NCBI GenBank assembly: GCA_902805475.1
Contig: CADCSX010000006.1
Location: 3,038,001-3,102,000, forward strand
DNA: 64,000 bases
Origin: Entonaema liquescens
Lineage: Eukaryota; Ascomycota; Sordariomycetes; Xylariales; Xylariaceae
Direction: 5' to 3'
Shown here in pieces: positions 25,192 to 36,100 of the stretch. Positions within the stretch are counted from its first letter, which is position 1, and each line of letters begins with the position of its first letter. A program made the position numbers and the translations under genes. A model generated the notes under the pieces. It was not told where the DNA came from, ran no database searches, and saw only the letters and a list, made by a program, of their open reading frames with translations.

Positions 25192-25986
25192 ATGCGGTTA
25201 ACGCCCTGCCGACATATCGCGCTCTTTTCGATAGCTGCGACCACTCTTGCGCTCGCTGATTCTATCGTCAACCCGCTCGAGTACGGGACTTTCGAGGATT
25301 TCTCCCCTGTCCAAAGGAGAGCAGTCGATTGCCCTAATAACTATTTCAGCTGCGAGGATCGAGGTCCCGTCTTCGAAGGAACTTGCTGCGAAAATGGACA
25401 ACTATGTGCTCTAGACGCCTATAGTTCTGCGGCTTGTTGTCCTACTACGTGAGTACCTTACCCATAATTCGTACTTCTTCTATAATTTGGCTTGTTAGCT
25501 CGAAACTTACATATCCGATTGAATTGTAGAGCCACCTGTACTGGGGTAGCGCCGACCGGTCCAACGCCCACTGTATCCTACGTGAGCAATACATACTTCT
25601 CGTTTCCATATATACCGACGTCGTTTTCGAATTCGGTTGCATGCACATCAGCCCTCAACCAATGTTCGAGGAACTACGCATCTTGTGTTTCGGGCTTAGG
25701 TGGAAGCAGCGCGGCTTACGGCGTGACCATCGTGGTTCCGGGAGGAGGTGGAACGACGGTCGCTGCCACGCAAGGTACCGGACTTCCAGCGCCATCAGCG
25801 ACATCCGTGTGCTCGAGTCTATCATCCGAAGCTTGCTATAATTTACATAGCGCTCAATGCACCCAAGCCGGTACGACCGGGGGTTTTATCATCGGCACCG
25901 GGAATGCCGCGGCACGGCCTACCGGTGTTTCTGTAGCTGCTGTTATCGCCGGCGTTGGTTTGAGTCTCATTGGTGGATATATATGA
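25192..25986 (+). CDS. Cys-rich secreted protein, probably GPI-anchored
   Basis: Exons 25192-25448 and 25530-25986 (intron 81 nt) give 237 residues. Residues 1 to about 22 form a signal peptide with a hydrophobic core (IALFSIAATTLALA). The first part holds Cys pairs in CPNNYFSCED, GTCCENGQLC and AACCP, a compact disulphide module seen in many fungal surface proteins. A Thr/Ser/Pro linker follows, then a second Cys-rich part (CTSALNQCSRNYASC). The protein ends in a Gly/Ala/Thr stretch and a short hydrophobic tail (VSVAAVIAGVGLSLIGGYI), the layout of a GPI attachment signal. The role is not known; likely cell wall or outer membrane leaflet. Confidence 0.82.
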
Positions 25987-26711
25987 GTGGTCGTTGAGCA
26001 ATTCTTACTGCCGGACGGCTGAAGTCTTTGAACTGAACTGCCGACGTGCTCTGAGTCCTGGAGATTCAAATATTGATCGAATGACGTCACGAATTGTTAT
26101 GGCCCTTTTCTGTATGTGTATATTTTGGCTGGCGTACCTAGATATGTGCTTTTAATGGAACTGCGGATTTTGCACATAGAACCAGGACGAATGAAGGATC
26201 ACTTTCCTTGGACATTGGGTTGGGGGGACGGGATCTCATTTACAGAGTGCGGGTTATCAAAATGAATGAAACTATTCGATGAGTTATTGAGACGGACTTT
26301 CAACTTGCTACATTTGGTATAGATTACTTGTGAAGAACACAATGCTTGTTAGAGTATCCCTTAATTAGGTACTATTGACCTCAACGGTAATTTCTTTCAT
26401 CGAAACGTAACAAGGCAAAAAGATTATTGACTCGGCACAGAGTTCGCTTTCATATTTCACAATGGTATATTGTATCGCTTAAATTAGACAATAGGGGGTT
26501 GTTAACTATTCTTTGTAACATAGACGGCAATTTAGGCCGTATGACCTTTGTATGTTAGCCATCGTTTGCCATGTATAAGAACTTGTTCTTGAACTACTAC
26601 ATTCTATTCACCTAACATAGCTTCGAGTATTCATATTAATAACTTGTCGAGTACACTCGAAGACAAGAAATATTAACGGTATCATCCCCCCAGCCCAACC
26701 CAGCCACCACG
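25987..26711. other. Intergenic, no gene seen
   Basis: AT-rich spacer downstream of the GPI-type protein gene and upstream of the orphan frame. Nothing recognised. Confidence 0.5.
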
Positions 26712-27074
26712 ATGTCAGCCAACCAAGCAGCAGAACAAGTCCCCGTCTACCTGAGCGAGGCGAGTCTCGTGGCGCCGAAGCCCATACGGCCGATACCCTC
26801 GTCCTCCTATCTCGCTCCCGCCTCGGAGACAGTGGAACCACCTCTGAAGCCCGTGTTATCGAGCACGCCGACGGTGAGGACGACCGATTTGCAGCACGGC
26901 TTTTTCGAAGCCTTTGTGCGGTTGTTTGGTACAGAGAGACCTGCTCAGCTCAACAGACCAATGTCTACGGGCCGCATTCGTCGCTGGGGTCAAGGTAAAA
27001 GTGAGCCGGGAAAGATTACTTATGAGGATGCGAGTCGGATACGACGAAGAGTCGTTTCTACTGAGAAGCTATAG
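26712..27074 (+). CDS. Orphan 120-residue protein, unknown
   Basis: A single-exon frame starting at an ATG with a good fungal context (CACGATGTC). The first half is Pro/Ser-rich (APKPIRPIPSSSYLAP); the second half has an aromatic helix-like piece (LQHGFFEAFVRLFGTERP) and ends very basic (GRIRRW, SRIRRRVVS). There is no signal peptide or membrane segment. The base composition is more GC-rich than the flanks, which supports coding. I do not recognise a family; it may be lineage-specific or a chance frame. Confidence 0.4.
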   Translation: MSANQAAEQVPVYLSEASLVAPKPIRPIPSSSYLAPASETVEPPLKPVLSSTPTVRTTDLQHGFFEAFVRLFGTERPAQLNRPMSTGRIRRWGQGKSEPGKITYEDASRIRRRVVSTEKL

Positions 27075-27901
27075 GCCTAAGGTAGGTCCATTGACCGATT
27101 CATTTAGCTACAGGCTCTTTGTCCTCGATGTCTTAGTGGCTCGGAGATCTACCTAACAATACACTGCCATACCTAGGTGATCCCTGGATATAACCAGGCG
27201 ATCATATCATCTACTTATAGAAACAAGTAAAAATAAGAAAGTCAGATAGAAAATATATTTATTTATTTATCTATTATGCAACAGCCAAGAGTATATAATA
27301 TAATAATGCTAAGTGATTCGCTTGTGATCTTGGTAACTACTTAGGTAGGTTCACTTACATTCCTTACATTACCTAGGTACTGTAGAATAATAAATGGTAA
27401 AGTGATGTTGTATTCGTAAGGTTCTAAATGTGGGGCCTAGCCCTCAAGATCTTCTAATAACCCCTACAGTACCTACCTAAGTTGCCTCGCTATCGATAAT
27501 ACGGGTAGTTGGTCTAATTAAGTGGGGTTGGTACATCTCCAATAGTAGCTCACCTTACCTAGGTATCTTATATCTCCAAGTACATCTATATATTACCAGG
27601 TATTCTGCATATTACCAAAGACCCAAAACTCAAACAACCTCAGGAGCACTTTACTTACATTACACTATGCTACACCCTGATGGATGGGATTACTGAAGAT
27701 AATGTAATATTATGAGTGCTCATTTCTCGATGTGGAAGAAATACTGTCTAAATCCGTTTCTTGGTAAATAAAGCTTGCACATGCGACGCCAGCTGAAATG
27801 GTCTTCGGGAGACCGCAGCGTACACACACCCCTTGGGCTCGGGGAATGAACCATTGCATCTAAGACCTGTGTCGCCATCCGTAACACTAGACTTTGAAGA
27901 C
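27075..27901. other. Intergenic, upstream region of NPR3
   Basis: AT-rich, with exact TACCTAGGTA palindromes at 27370-27379 and 27556-27565 and close variants nearby. The NPR3 frame is open back to an ATG at 27833, but the conserved start is at 27902. No other gene seen. Confidence 0.5.
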
Positions 27902-30388
27902 ATGGCGTCTCCTATATTACCAAATGCCTCCAACTTCCTGGGTGTGGCCTTGGTTGTCAACCGCTTGCGAGACGGCCCGTTGTTTGTCTTCCACTATCCC
28001 TCTCGGATTCAGGGGCCACGCGCTTCACCCTGTAGTGATAGGGCCCCGAGGGACGAGCTAGACGACGACGACGAAGTGCTAAATCAGACATCACGCCCTC
28101 CCTTTGAAGCATCTTCCGGCTCGCTACCAAAGTCGTTAGATCTGCAGAACTGGAACCATGACGACCATCTAGAAACCGATAGCGGTTCCCAGATAGTTCC
28201 TTGGGAGCACGTTGCTGGTTATCCTACGAGGGATCTGGAGAGTCTCCTCACGCCTAACCGAGCTTTTCATAAGAAACTCTTCCACGTTACACTGGAACAG
28301 CTTTGCTTCGCATCGTACCCTATATACGTTCCAGAAAACGGTATATGGCGAAAGAAAAGGAAGCAGCCGAAATACCAGCCTCCTAAATCACCCGAGAATG
28401 TGGAATCGGCAAGTAAATACGGCGAGTACTCTATCCCTGCGAGTGATGTACCGCAGATAGAAACCAAGGACATGGCAGAGGACGCCACTACAGGTAACCC
28501 ACCGGAAGAGGCTGACGAGAAGAAGAGCGGGATGACTATGTTCAATCTCGTTTTTATTCTAAACCCTAAAAAACACGAGGGTAAGGAGTTGGCAGAGAAT
28601 CTCTACCTTCACATAATCAAGAAGATCAACAAAGCATACAAGTACAGCCAACAAAAAAGTGATTTTGTCTGGAAAGAATCAAAACGGATCTTGGCTTTAA
28701 AGGATAAAGGGAGAGAATCAAGTAAGTATCAGGGCTTATTCGGCCTTCTACGTGAACCAAAGAACTAACGAGATGTACGTAGGGACTAAGATGAGCACAT
28801 TGTGGAGGGAAATCCTAGAAGGATCCTCCCTGGCGGCATCTATGCAAGATATATATGAGGCGGTTTCTCACAATAGAATTGCAGCTTTACAGCTAGATAC
28901 GGCCGAAGGTGCCGTAACACATTCGGTTCAAATCCCCGTGCCTTTCTATCTTCCCGATCTACCACCGGATGATGAGAATGGCTCTAAGGGCCTGTGGATC
29001 ACCACCGCAAACACCTTCGTCGAGGAAGACAGTCTCAATGATCCTGCATTTCTCGACAAGAACTTTGCGCTACTATTGATGAGCGACGAGAAGAAGATCG
29101 TCGCAGAGCTCCAGGCGGACCCGGATGAGACAACAGCGGCTATGGTTGAGTTCGTCCGGCTCTCCAAACCGACAATGTCGTAAGTGCAAATGATCAAAGT
29201 CTTTCTTCATGATATCGACTTGGGCTTTTATTAACACTTGTATCAAATAGATTCTATCAGATTGGGCAAGGTACCGCACTCTCGCCAGCCCAAGTGCGCA
29301 AATATGCGCAACACTTCATTTTCTGGCGGAGAGCCATCGCAGTCCCGCCCTTGCATGCACGAGATATTTATATCCTATCGCCAAATAGCGATATGAGCCG
29401 GTTACCAAAAGCCAGCCAGGCATGGGCACGCGCATTTCCTCTCGCGCCCCCTCTCCCTGAGTTCCTTGCAGCTCTGTCAGCAGCGCCGCGCTCCTACAAG
29501 CTATTCGCACCCAGCAAGAACCACCGCCCAACTTACTTATCTATGCTGGCCTGGCTCATGCGCGGCGGTTGGGTTACCCAGCTGTGTACCTTCGCGTACG
29601 TCGTGGTCTGGCCCGAGATTTTATATGAAGTGGACTACGAGATCGAAGCTGAGGAGATTCTTCAAGAAGCTCGAGGCTCGACCACTGCCGACACCTCCGC
29701 CGAGTCCTCTTCTCATACATCTTCTTCGCCTCCTAACTCCTCATCCGACGACGCGCACTCCCTCTCTTCGCCTCTTGATGGAAACCTAGACGACCACGCC
29801 GGAAATATCAGCCCAACGGCGGGATCGTCACCACCACCAGGAACAATATCAATGACATCCTCTACCGCAACAATCAGATCCCCAACGACGACTACGGCCG
29901 GCGAACAAGCAGCCGAGCAAGCCCGCCTAGACCGCATAGCAACCCGCGCCCATCTCGCCGCCGCCGAAAAAGCCGCCGCTCACGCCCGCCGTCCCCCGCC
30001 GCGACAGACGGAGCATCCGTCCACTAACGTCGCCCCGCATCTCGCGCACCTAACCCCGTATATCATTGCCGACGCCGGTCGGGTCGGCGACCGCGATTCC
30101 CGGTACTTGCTCGCCATCGCCCGGCGATTACCTGAACGCGTTACACACTCTACCACCACCACCCATACTCACGGCGGCAAAGGCGGCAAAGGCGGCACGG
30201 GCACGGGCACGGGCAAGGGCACCACCTCGCATCTCGACCCCCGCGCCAAGTGGCCCGATTTCTGGAAATACTTCAACGGCCGCTACGCCCTCGAGCGCAT
30301 CGCGCTGCACGAGGACATGAAGCGCCGCGACGCTTGGAACTTGCTCAACGCCATGAGCGAGTACCTGCTGTGCGTGAGGCATTGGTAG
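27902..30388 (+). CDS. NPR3: Nitrogen permease regulator Npr3 (GATOR1/SEACIT subunit)
   Basis: Npr3 works with Npr2 and Iml1 as the GTPase-activating complex that restrains TORC1 at the vacuole under amino-acid shortage. Exons 27902-28721, 28783-29179 and 29251-30388 give 784 residues in phase. The start chosen, MASPILPNASNFLGVALVVN, fits the family; an in-frame ATG 69 nt upstream is possible. The N-terminal longin-like part holds GPLFVFHYP and the LFHVTLEQLCFASYPIY segment, followed by MTMFNLVFILNP. The middle part is helical (LWREILEGSSLAASMQDIYEAV). The C-terminal part has YLSMLAWLMRGGWVTQLCTFAY and ends WKYFNGRYALERIALHED...LLCVRHW. About 130-200 residues of low-complexity Ser/Thr/Pro and Gly/Lys/Thr sequence are inserted before that end. 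Confidence 0.93.
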
Positions 30389-31506
30389 GAAGTACCTAGT
30401 GTTACCTACCTAAACAAGTATGTCGATACGGATAGTACATAATAATGGATAGATAGAGAGGGCACGCTTTACGTAATAGCCGGGCGAAAGGGCAAACGGG
30501 CGGAATTGTGGTCGAAGAAAAAAAAAAAAAAAAAAAAAAAACCGGGTTCACTACCTCGGGTCCTACCTACGTAATCGCTAAGAGACAAGGATAGCTGTTT
30601 TGGCTTGGATATGTGTCCTAGATACATAACATATAGTAAACTAAATTCACCAGGACGTAACTATTCAGAAATTCACATAGAAGCAAGTGTACATGTCATC
30701 TTGTAAGTAAACGTATTGGAATATTAGGATAGCCCGGGGAATATGCTAGCGGCGTATATATGACCTTTACAGCCTTCCGAATGTCTTCTCTCTCTCTCTC
30801 TCTCCAGATCGGGTTCCCATTTGAGGGGTCAACGAATACACAAATCAAACGATGCCGAGACCTTGCCCGTAGGCGGGTTGCAGCGGCTTACATGTGGGAA
30901 CCTAGAAAAATAAGATATGAACTCCCCGATCAACAATGTGACGATGCAAATGCGAAAATAAAAAATAAAAAAATAAAAAAGGAACGCGATCTTCTCGGAA
31001 ACATGGCCCATCCGTCCCCCCAACTCCGCAGCCCTCGAGGTATCATTGGAAGAAAAAAAACAGACCCAGCCCGCAGATGAACGATGCCCGAGGGACATAG
31101 AAAAAAGAGATAAGACAAGGTGAAATGACATGGGAAAGAGATATGTAAGAAACAAGCGAAAGAGCCCTTCATTGTTCCGGATATCCCGGACAACAAATAC
31201 CATGAAAATGATAGACCATCCCGGCTACTCCGAGCCGGGGTTCCCGCCGTCTCGTGGGTCATGTAAGATAGAACGCCAGTCCATTCCACCCAAAACGGCC
31301 GCCATATGCAGTATTGAGTCCCTTCCCTTGACTAAAATGCCCGGAATGATGGAAAAAACAAATGCCTGAAGACCCGAACTCAAATGTGATGGTGAGACGA
31401 TGATGCTCAATGACCAAACGAGCAAAACCCGAATCAACAACCGAAATCTTGGCTAACGCCAGAAAATGCTGCGATGATGCAAGGGATGTGAAAGGCCCAA
31501 AGATCA
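30389..31506. other. Intergenic between convergent NPR3 and bHLH genes
   Basis: Downstream regions of two convergent genes. It contains a run of 24 A at 30518-30541 and a CT dinucleotide repeat at about 30785-30804. No gene seen. Confidence 0.55.
30518..30541 (+). repeat. Poly(A) run of 24 bases
   Basis: Uninterrupted A tract between convergent genes, about 130 nt after the NPR3 stop. I saw no target-site duplication or element body beside it, so it may be simple slippage. Confidence 0.9.
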
Positions 31507-33130
31507 CTAATCGTGTGAGAGGTCCATCCCGAATTCATCCTCCTCCTTGAAGTTAATCGACGCGGGACCGCTGTCGTCATCATCCGGGTCATTCCAAAAT
31601 TGGCCGGCGTCGCCCATATCCGCTGCAATGTCTACACCATCCCGACCATCAGGGCTCACGGAAGTAGCAGCAATCGCACTCTCTGAACCGTTCAGAGAGT
31701 CTCCTCTGAAGTCGGTATGTTGGGGTACTCGGAGACCCGATCCGGCAAAGCGGGAGTATGAAAAGGTATGCGGGCCGTTCTTGGCCATTGCTTCCATTAG
31801 CTCGGTTTGCATTCTCTTTTCATCCTCGGTGAGTCCAAGTGGAACGCTTCCACCAAGTTCCACGATGGTGTTGATAAGCTCTTCTTGCTGTTGAAGCTTA
31901 AGGTGCAACATCCACATTAAGTCTCTGGTCCAGCTTACTGCTCCGTTAAGAATGTCTCCTTTGTTTGGGCCCTTGTCCTTTTCTTCGAGAGGAAGACCGG
32001 TGGTAATGTTGCCAACTCCTGTGGCTCGCTTGGCGCCTGGCCCGGCTAATCCTGAAGTAGCTTGCGCTGGATGAGAGATTCCGGTTAAACTAGGAGATAA
32101 TGGCGTGCCATTTTGTATGAGCTTCCTAATTTTCTCATCCTCCAATCGATGCGTTGGGACAAGCTTGCTTAAATCTTGGATTCTCTCGTTGATATTGTCT
32201 CGGCGTCGTCGCTCAACAAGGTTATGTGATTCGCGACGTCGCTTCCTCTTCATCTCCTGTGATGAAACTGCGTTTGGTGGCGTATTTAATTTAGTAGGCA
32301 TGGAAGTGCCACCTTTAAGTAGCACATCTGCAATCTGTGGGTTTTGCATGCCGTGTTGCATGGGTGAGGAAAACCCGGATCCTGGAAAGGAAGAAAGGCT
32401 GTTGGGAGTGTGCATCCATTGGCCTGAAGGTGACTTCTCGTGGTGGCCATTCGTAGTCCGGATCGGCTGGGCGCCGAATCCTGATTGTTCCCGGAGCTCA
32501 CGGATAAGGTGGACATAGCACCAGTCTTAGGTGTAAGCGGGCTCCGAGTACTGGATGATTTGCGCTGCATGTTGGAGAGTTGAGGACGGGACTTCGCGTT
32601 TAGGTAATTAGGATCACCGCTTTCATTGTTCAGGTCGGAGCCGGTTAAAGGAGAGCCGGAATAGGATATGGGTGACTGAAGGGAGTTTCCAATGGTTGTT
32701 GATGCTGCTGCATCTGATGAAATTGCGCCTGGTTGAAGCTGTGGACGAACGGGCTCTGGATGGGATCACCATCTGGCGTGTTGGAATAACCGTTCATGTG
32801 GTTTTGTTCCATGGGCATGCCGTGGCTGCCTTGATGTGATGCATACATGCCATGCGAAAATCCCATGTTCATCTCATTCATACCACCAAAATCTTGGCCT
32901 TGATTGTGCATGCCGGGTTGGTTAGACATAGGATCTGTCGGGCTACCGAGGGTGTCGAGCAACTCGTCGTCGCCGAAGAAACCGGAGGAATTGTTATTTC
33001 CATTGAAGTTATTCGAGTATGAAGCTGCATATGTTCCGGACATCGCTAGGTCGTTGGGGTCGACACTGCCGCTGGCACCGCCAGTGTTCTGGCCGCCACC
33101 AAACTGGTTGAAGGCGTGCTGTGCCATCAC
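31507..33130 (-). CDS. bHLH transcription factor with long HLH loop, two frame breaks
   Basis: A DNA-binding regulator of the basic helix-loop-helix class. The reading frame has no intron but needs one extra base at two places: near the CCC read from + 32681-32683 and near the GGG read from + 32490-32492. With these the frame runs the full 1.6 kb and codes for about 541 residues. The N-terminal 200 residues are rich in Gln, Asn, Gly and Met. The basic region reads RKRRRESHNLVERRRRDNINER, with the His-Glu-Arg spacing that contacts CANNTG E-boxes. Helix 1 (IQDLSKLVP) and helix 2 (GDILNGAVSWTRDLMWMLHLKLQQQ) are separated by a loop of about 60-70 residues. The C-terminus is acidic (NDPDDDDSGP, KEEDEFGMDLSHD). 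The target genes are unknown. Confidence 0.85.
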
Positions 33131-36100
33131 GTCCGGCGTCGGGTTGGATAAATATCAAAAAGGCTAAAGATGAGAGAACAGCAATAGTAATAATAGTAGT
33201 AGTAGTTGTAGTCTGTCAGCAATGTGTAGCCTTTAGAGCTATTGACTGACTGTAGCAGCGGAGCGAAGTAGATGCGAGGCTGCCGTGCCTATCGAGTATG
33301 GTCGGCAATTGAGAAGTCTGGTATAGTTATTCTGTCGAGGACAGAGTCAGCCCCGCATCTACATATAGTTGATTGAGTGGGTAATGGAAGGAAGAAGGAA
33401 GTGAAGAATAGTGGGAGTAGTGGGATGTGTGTGGGGCAAGAAGCATTAAAAGGTATGGGTTGATACACTTGATACACCGAGGAGACTCAGCTCACAAGTG
33501 GCTAACCAATATTAATAGAAGGCAGCCGCGAATGTCGTAGGGCGTTTTATGTAACAACATCAACACAAAAAAAAAGAAATATCTTATCTACCTCGGGTAA
33601 AATGCGCACGAAGTTGTGCAAGAGTATATTTTCTTAAATTTGGCCACAGATTACGTAGCCATGCAGATAAGTAACGGACAGCGTTGCGCGAGTGTGGTCG
33701 CCTAGATAAAATAGGTATTCTTGTATATAGTTGGGGGTGCGGGTGCGGGACGTGAAATGGGGTTGAGGTATATCTATTGCATGTTTGGTTAGAGCGAACC
33801 CAAGTCCAGTTGAATTGGGACGTTTTGTGCGTTGGTTCTTTTTTCTTTTCGCATTCCTTTTTTTTTCTGCTTTTGTCCCTTGTTCTCTAGAGTCCGAAGC
33901 GAATAGTCCGAGACGCGGAGAGAAAACGAATTAATAAGTTAGGGAATATACGTACAGGTTAATGAATGCGCATGGCCAACAATGGGTGTCGGGGTGGCTT
34001 ATTGGTCGGCTTGAGTAAGCGCTTTACTTTGTGGGAAAAAGAAGAGAAAAAAAGAAGTAAAAGTTTGGTTTCCTCGGGGATAAGTGGTGAAGAGATATTT
34101 TGCGCCTCGTCGGATCTGAAAGGCGGTATCGCTATAATCCCTACACCAGTAAGATGTGAGAGACGACCGAGGCAATGCCGGTAACCCTCGATGACGGCGA
34201 TTCTGACCTCAGAAGAGTGATCAACTGCAGGGTACGGAAGGTAACACCTAAGTAGCGTACGAAGATGGAGGTTAAAAATGACGAGACTTGTCAGACTGTA
34301 AGCACGGAGGTGACGCCGGGATTAGTCGGCTCTTATTAAGTGTGGCCAGTTGCACGAGAGGTGATGGATCGTATATCAGATCAAAATACCGGTCTGAAGC
34401 ATAAAGCAACTGACTGGTAGGTCGTATAGATCAAAGAATGAGCAGAGGGAAACTCGGCTGAATATGTGGGAATGGTTGGGGCTGGGAATGTTGCTATATG
34501 TGTAAGAGGAAGAGGACCCTTGGATCCTTTGGAATCGAGGCGGTAAAGGCCGAAAGGTACAAATGTGTGCGCGGTAGGTGTGTGTGAGTGTTAAAGAGTC
34601 CTTGAACTGGAGGGAAGATGTAGGTAGCCTAGCCTGGGTTGGGTGAACTCGGTTGGCAAAGATTGGCAAGGTTATTAGTGGCAGAGTTTCGTTGGTAGGG
34701 CAATTCTTGTCAGCTCTGCTTGTCTTGTCTACTTGCAGATGAAGCGGGCGTAGCTGTGGGCAAAAGCTTCGAACCGAGAATCGCCGGGGTTTGAGGTCCT
34801 ATACGAGGAGGAACTCCCAAGAGATGCTGATAGGTTCGACTAGACGAGGGTGGCCGCACAGAATTGTTTGTAGTACCGATGGATTTAATAGATCAGAGCC
34901 TACAGATTGAATCGCCTACTTTTGATTGGGAATGCAAGTTCGAAGGAATCGTGCGGTGAGTTCGAACTTGCAGGAGGCGGTCTCGAGTGAGAACGAGTGT
35001 AAGTAGAAAAGTAGGTGGTAACTGTGCGATCTGATGTCGGACAAGGTGGGAAACAACTTGGGATAGCGCAAGGTGAACAGGGTAATGCAGACCAATGCAA
35101 GTGCACCGTTATTGTGCCTTCCCTGTCACACTCGGGGAATTGATTGGTTGCCTATGAAGGCTTAGAGACCCCTTGGGCGAACACCTGGTAAGTTTTGGGA
35201 ACTTTTAGGTGTGTGTACTTAATGTAGGGGGGGGGGAAGGGGGTGTTGCGCAGCGGTGTTGTAGCTTCCTGGGAAGTTGCTAGGGGTGGTGAGGTAGGGT
35301 GTAGGGTGATAAGATAGCTCTCGATGCTAGCGAGGTGATAGTGCTAGACCCTAGCGTGTGCCCTTAACCGGTTATGTATGAAGGCACATGAAGCACCTAG
35401 TGACTCCGGCTTCCGATCGACTCTACTGAAAGACCAAAAGGACCTAAAGGACCTAAGCTTAACCACCTTTCCTGAACGAGTGTCAGGTGTCGTATGGTTG
35501 AGGAAAGGAATCGACAGAGTGAGATTGTGTCTTGTCGGAGCTTTTGCACCGTTCCAAGATATCCTTCAGTTACCGACCAACTCTCCGGCTTTCCGGTTTG
35601 TCCTTGCTGCTGTATTAATCGTCCTGTATTACTGAGAGCGTGTTGCTGTGGCCTGATCGAAGAAGTTGATATAGTCCAGTATATACAGGCAATACCGTCC
35701 ATGTAAGCCAAACACTCTCGGGATTTGTCGTATAGTTATCTGGCCAGGTTCCGCGGGGTTGATGCCGGATCCCTGATCAGATCTCCTGCAAGGTCGATCA
35801 CGTTTGTGTCGATGCCGTAATTTCGAACAGTTCTACTGGAGGAGGGGTCCAAATCAATATCCTTAGGTCGCGCAACCTTCACTGCTTGTTTTCTCGCTTG
35901 TTATCCAGTTGTCCGTTTAATAGTTGAGAAAGTATCGCTTCCAGATGGATGGCTTTCAGCTTATAACCGGCTGGTACTCCAAGGCGTTATGAATATCGTT
36001 AAACTTCTATGCTGGTAGGAAGGTGTCCCGTAAATTAGTTATGTCAGCCCTGTTGATTAATGACAATCGTCAAGATGACAGAAAGGATCACTCATTGGGT

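Noticed and set aside
28922..28935. GGTTCAAATCC, resembling a tRNA B box
   Set aside because: It lies in coding sequence of NPR3 and has no tRNA context.
30518..30541. Poly(A) run as the tail of a LINE-type retroelement
   Set aside because: No element body and no target-site duplication seen next to it.
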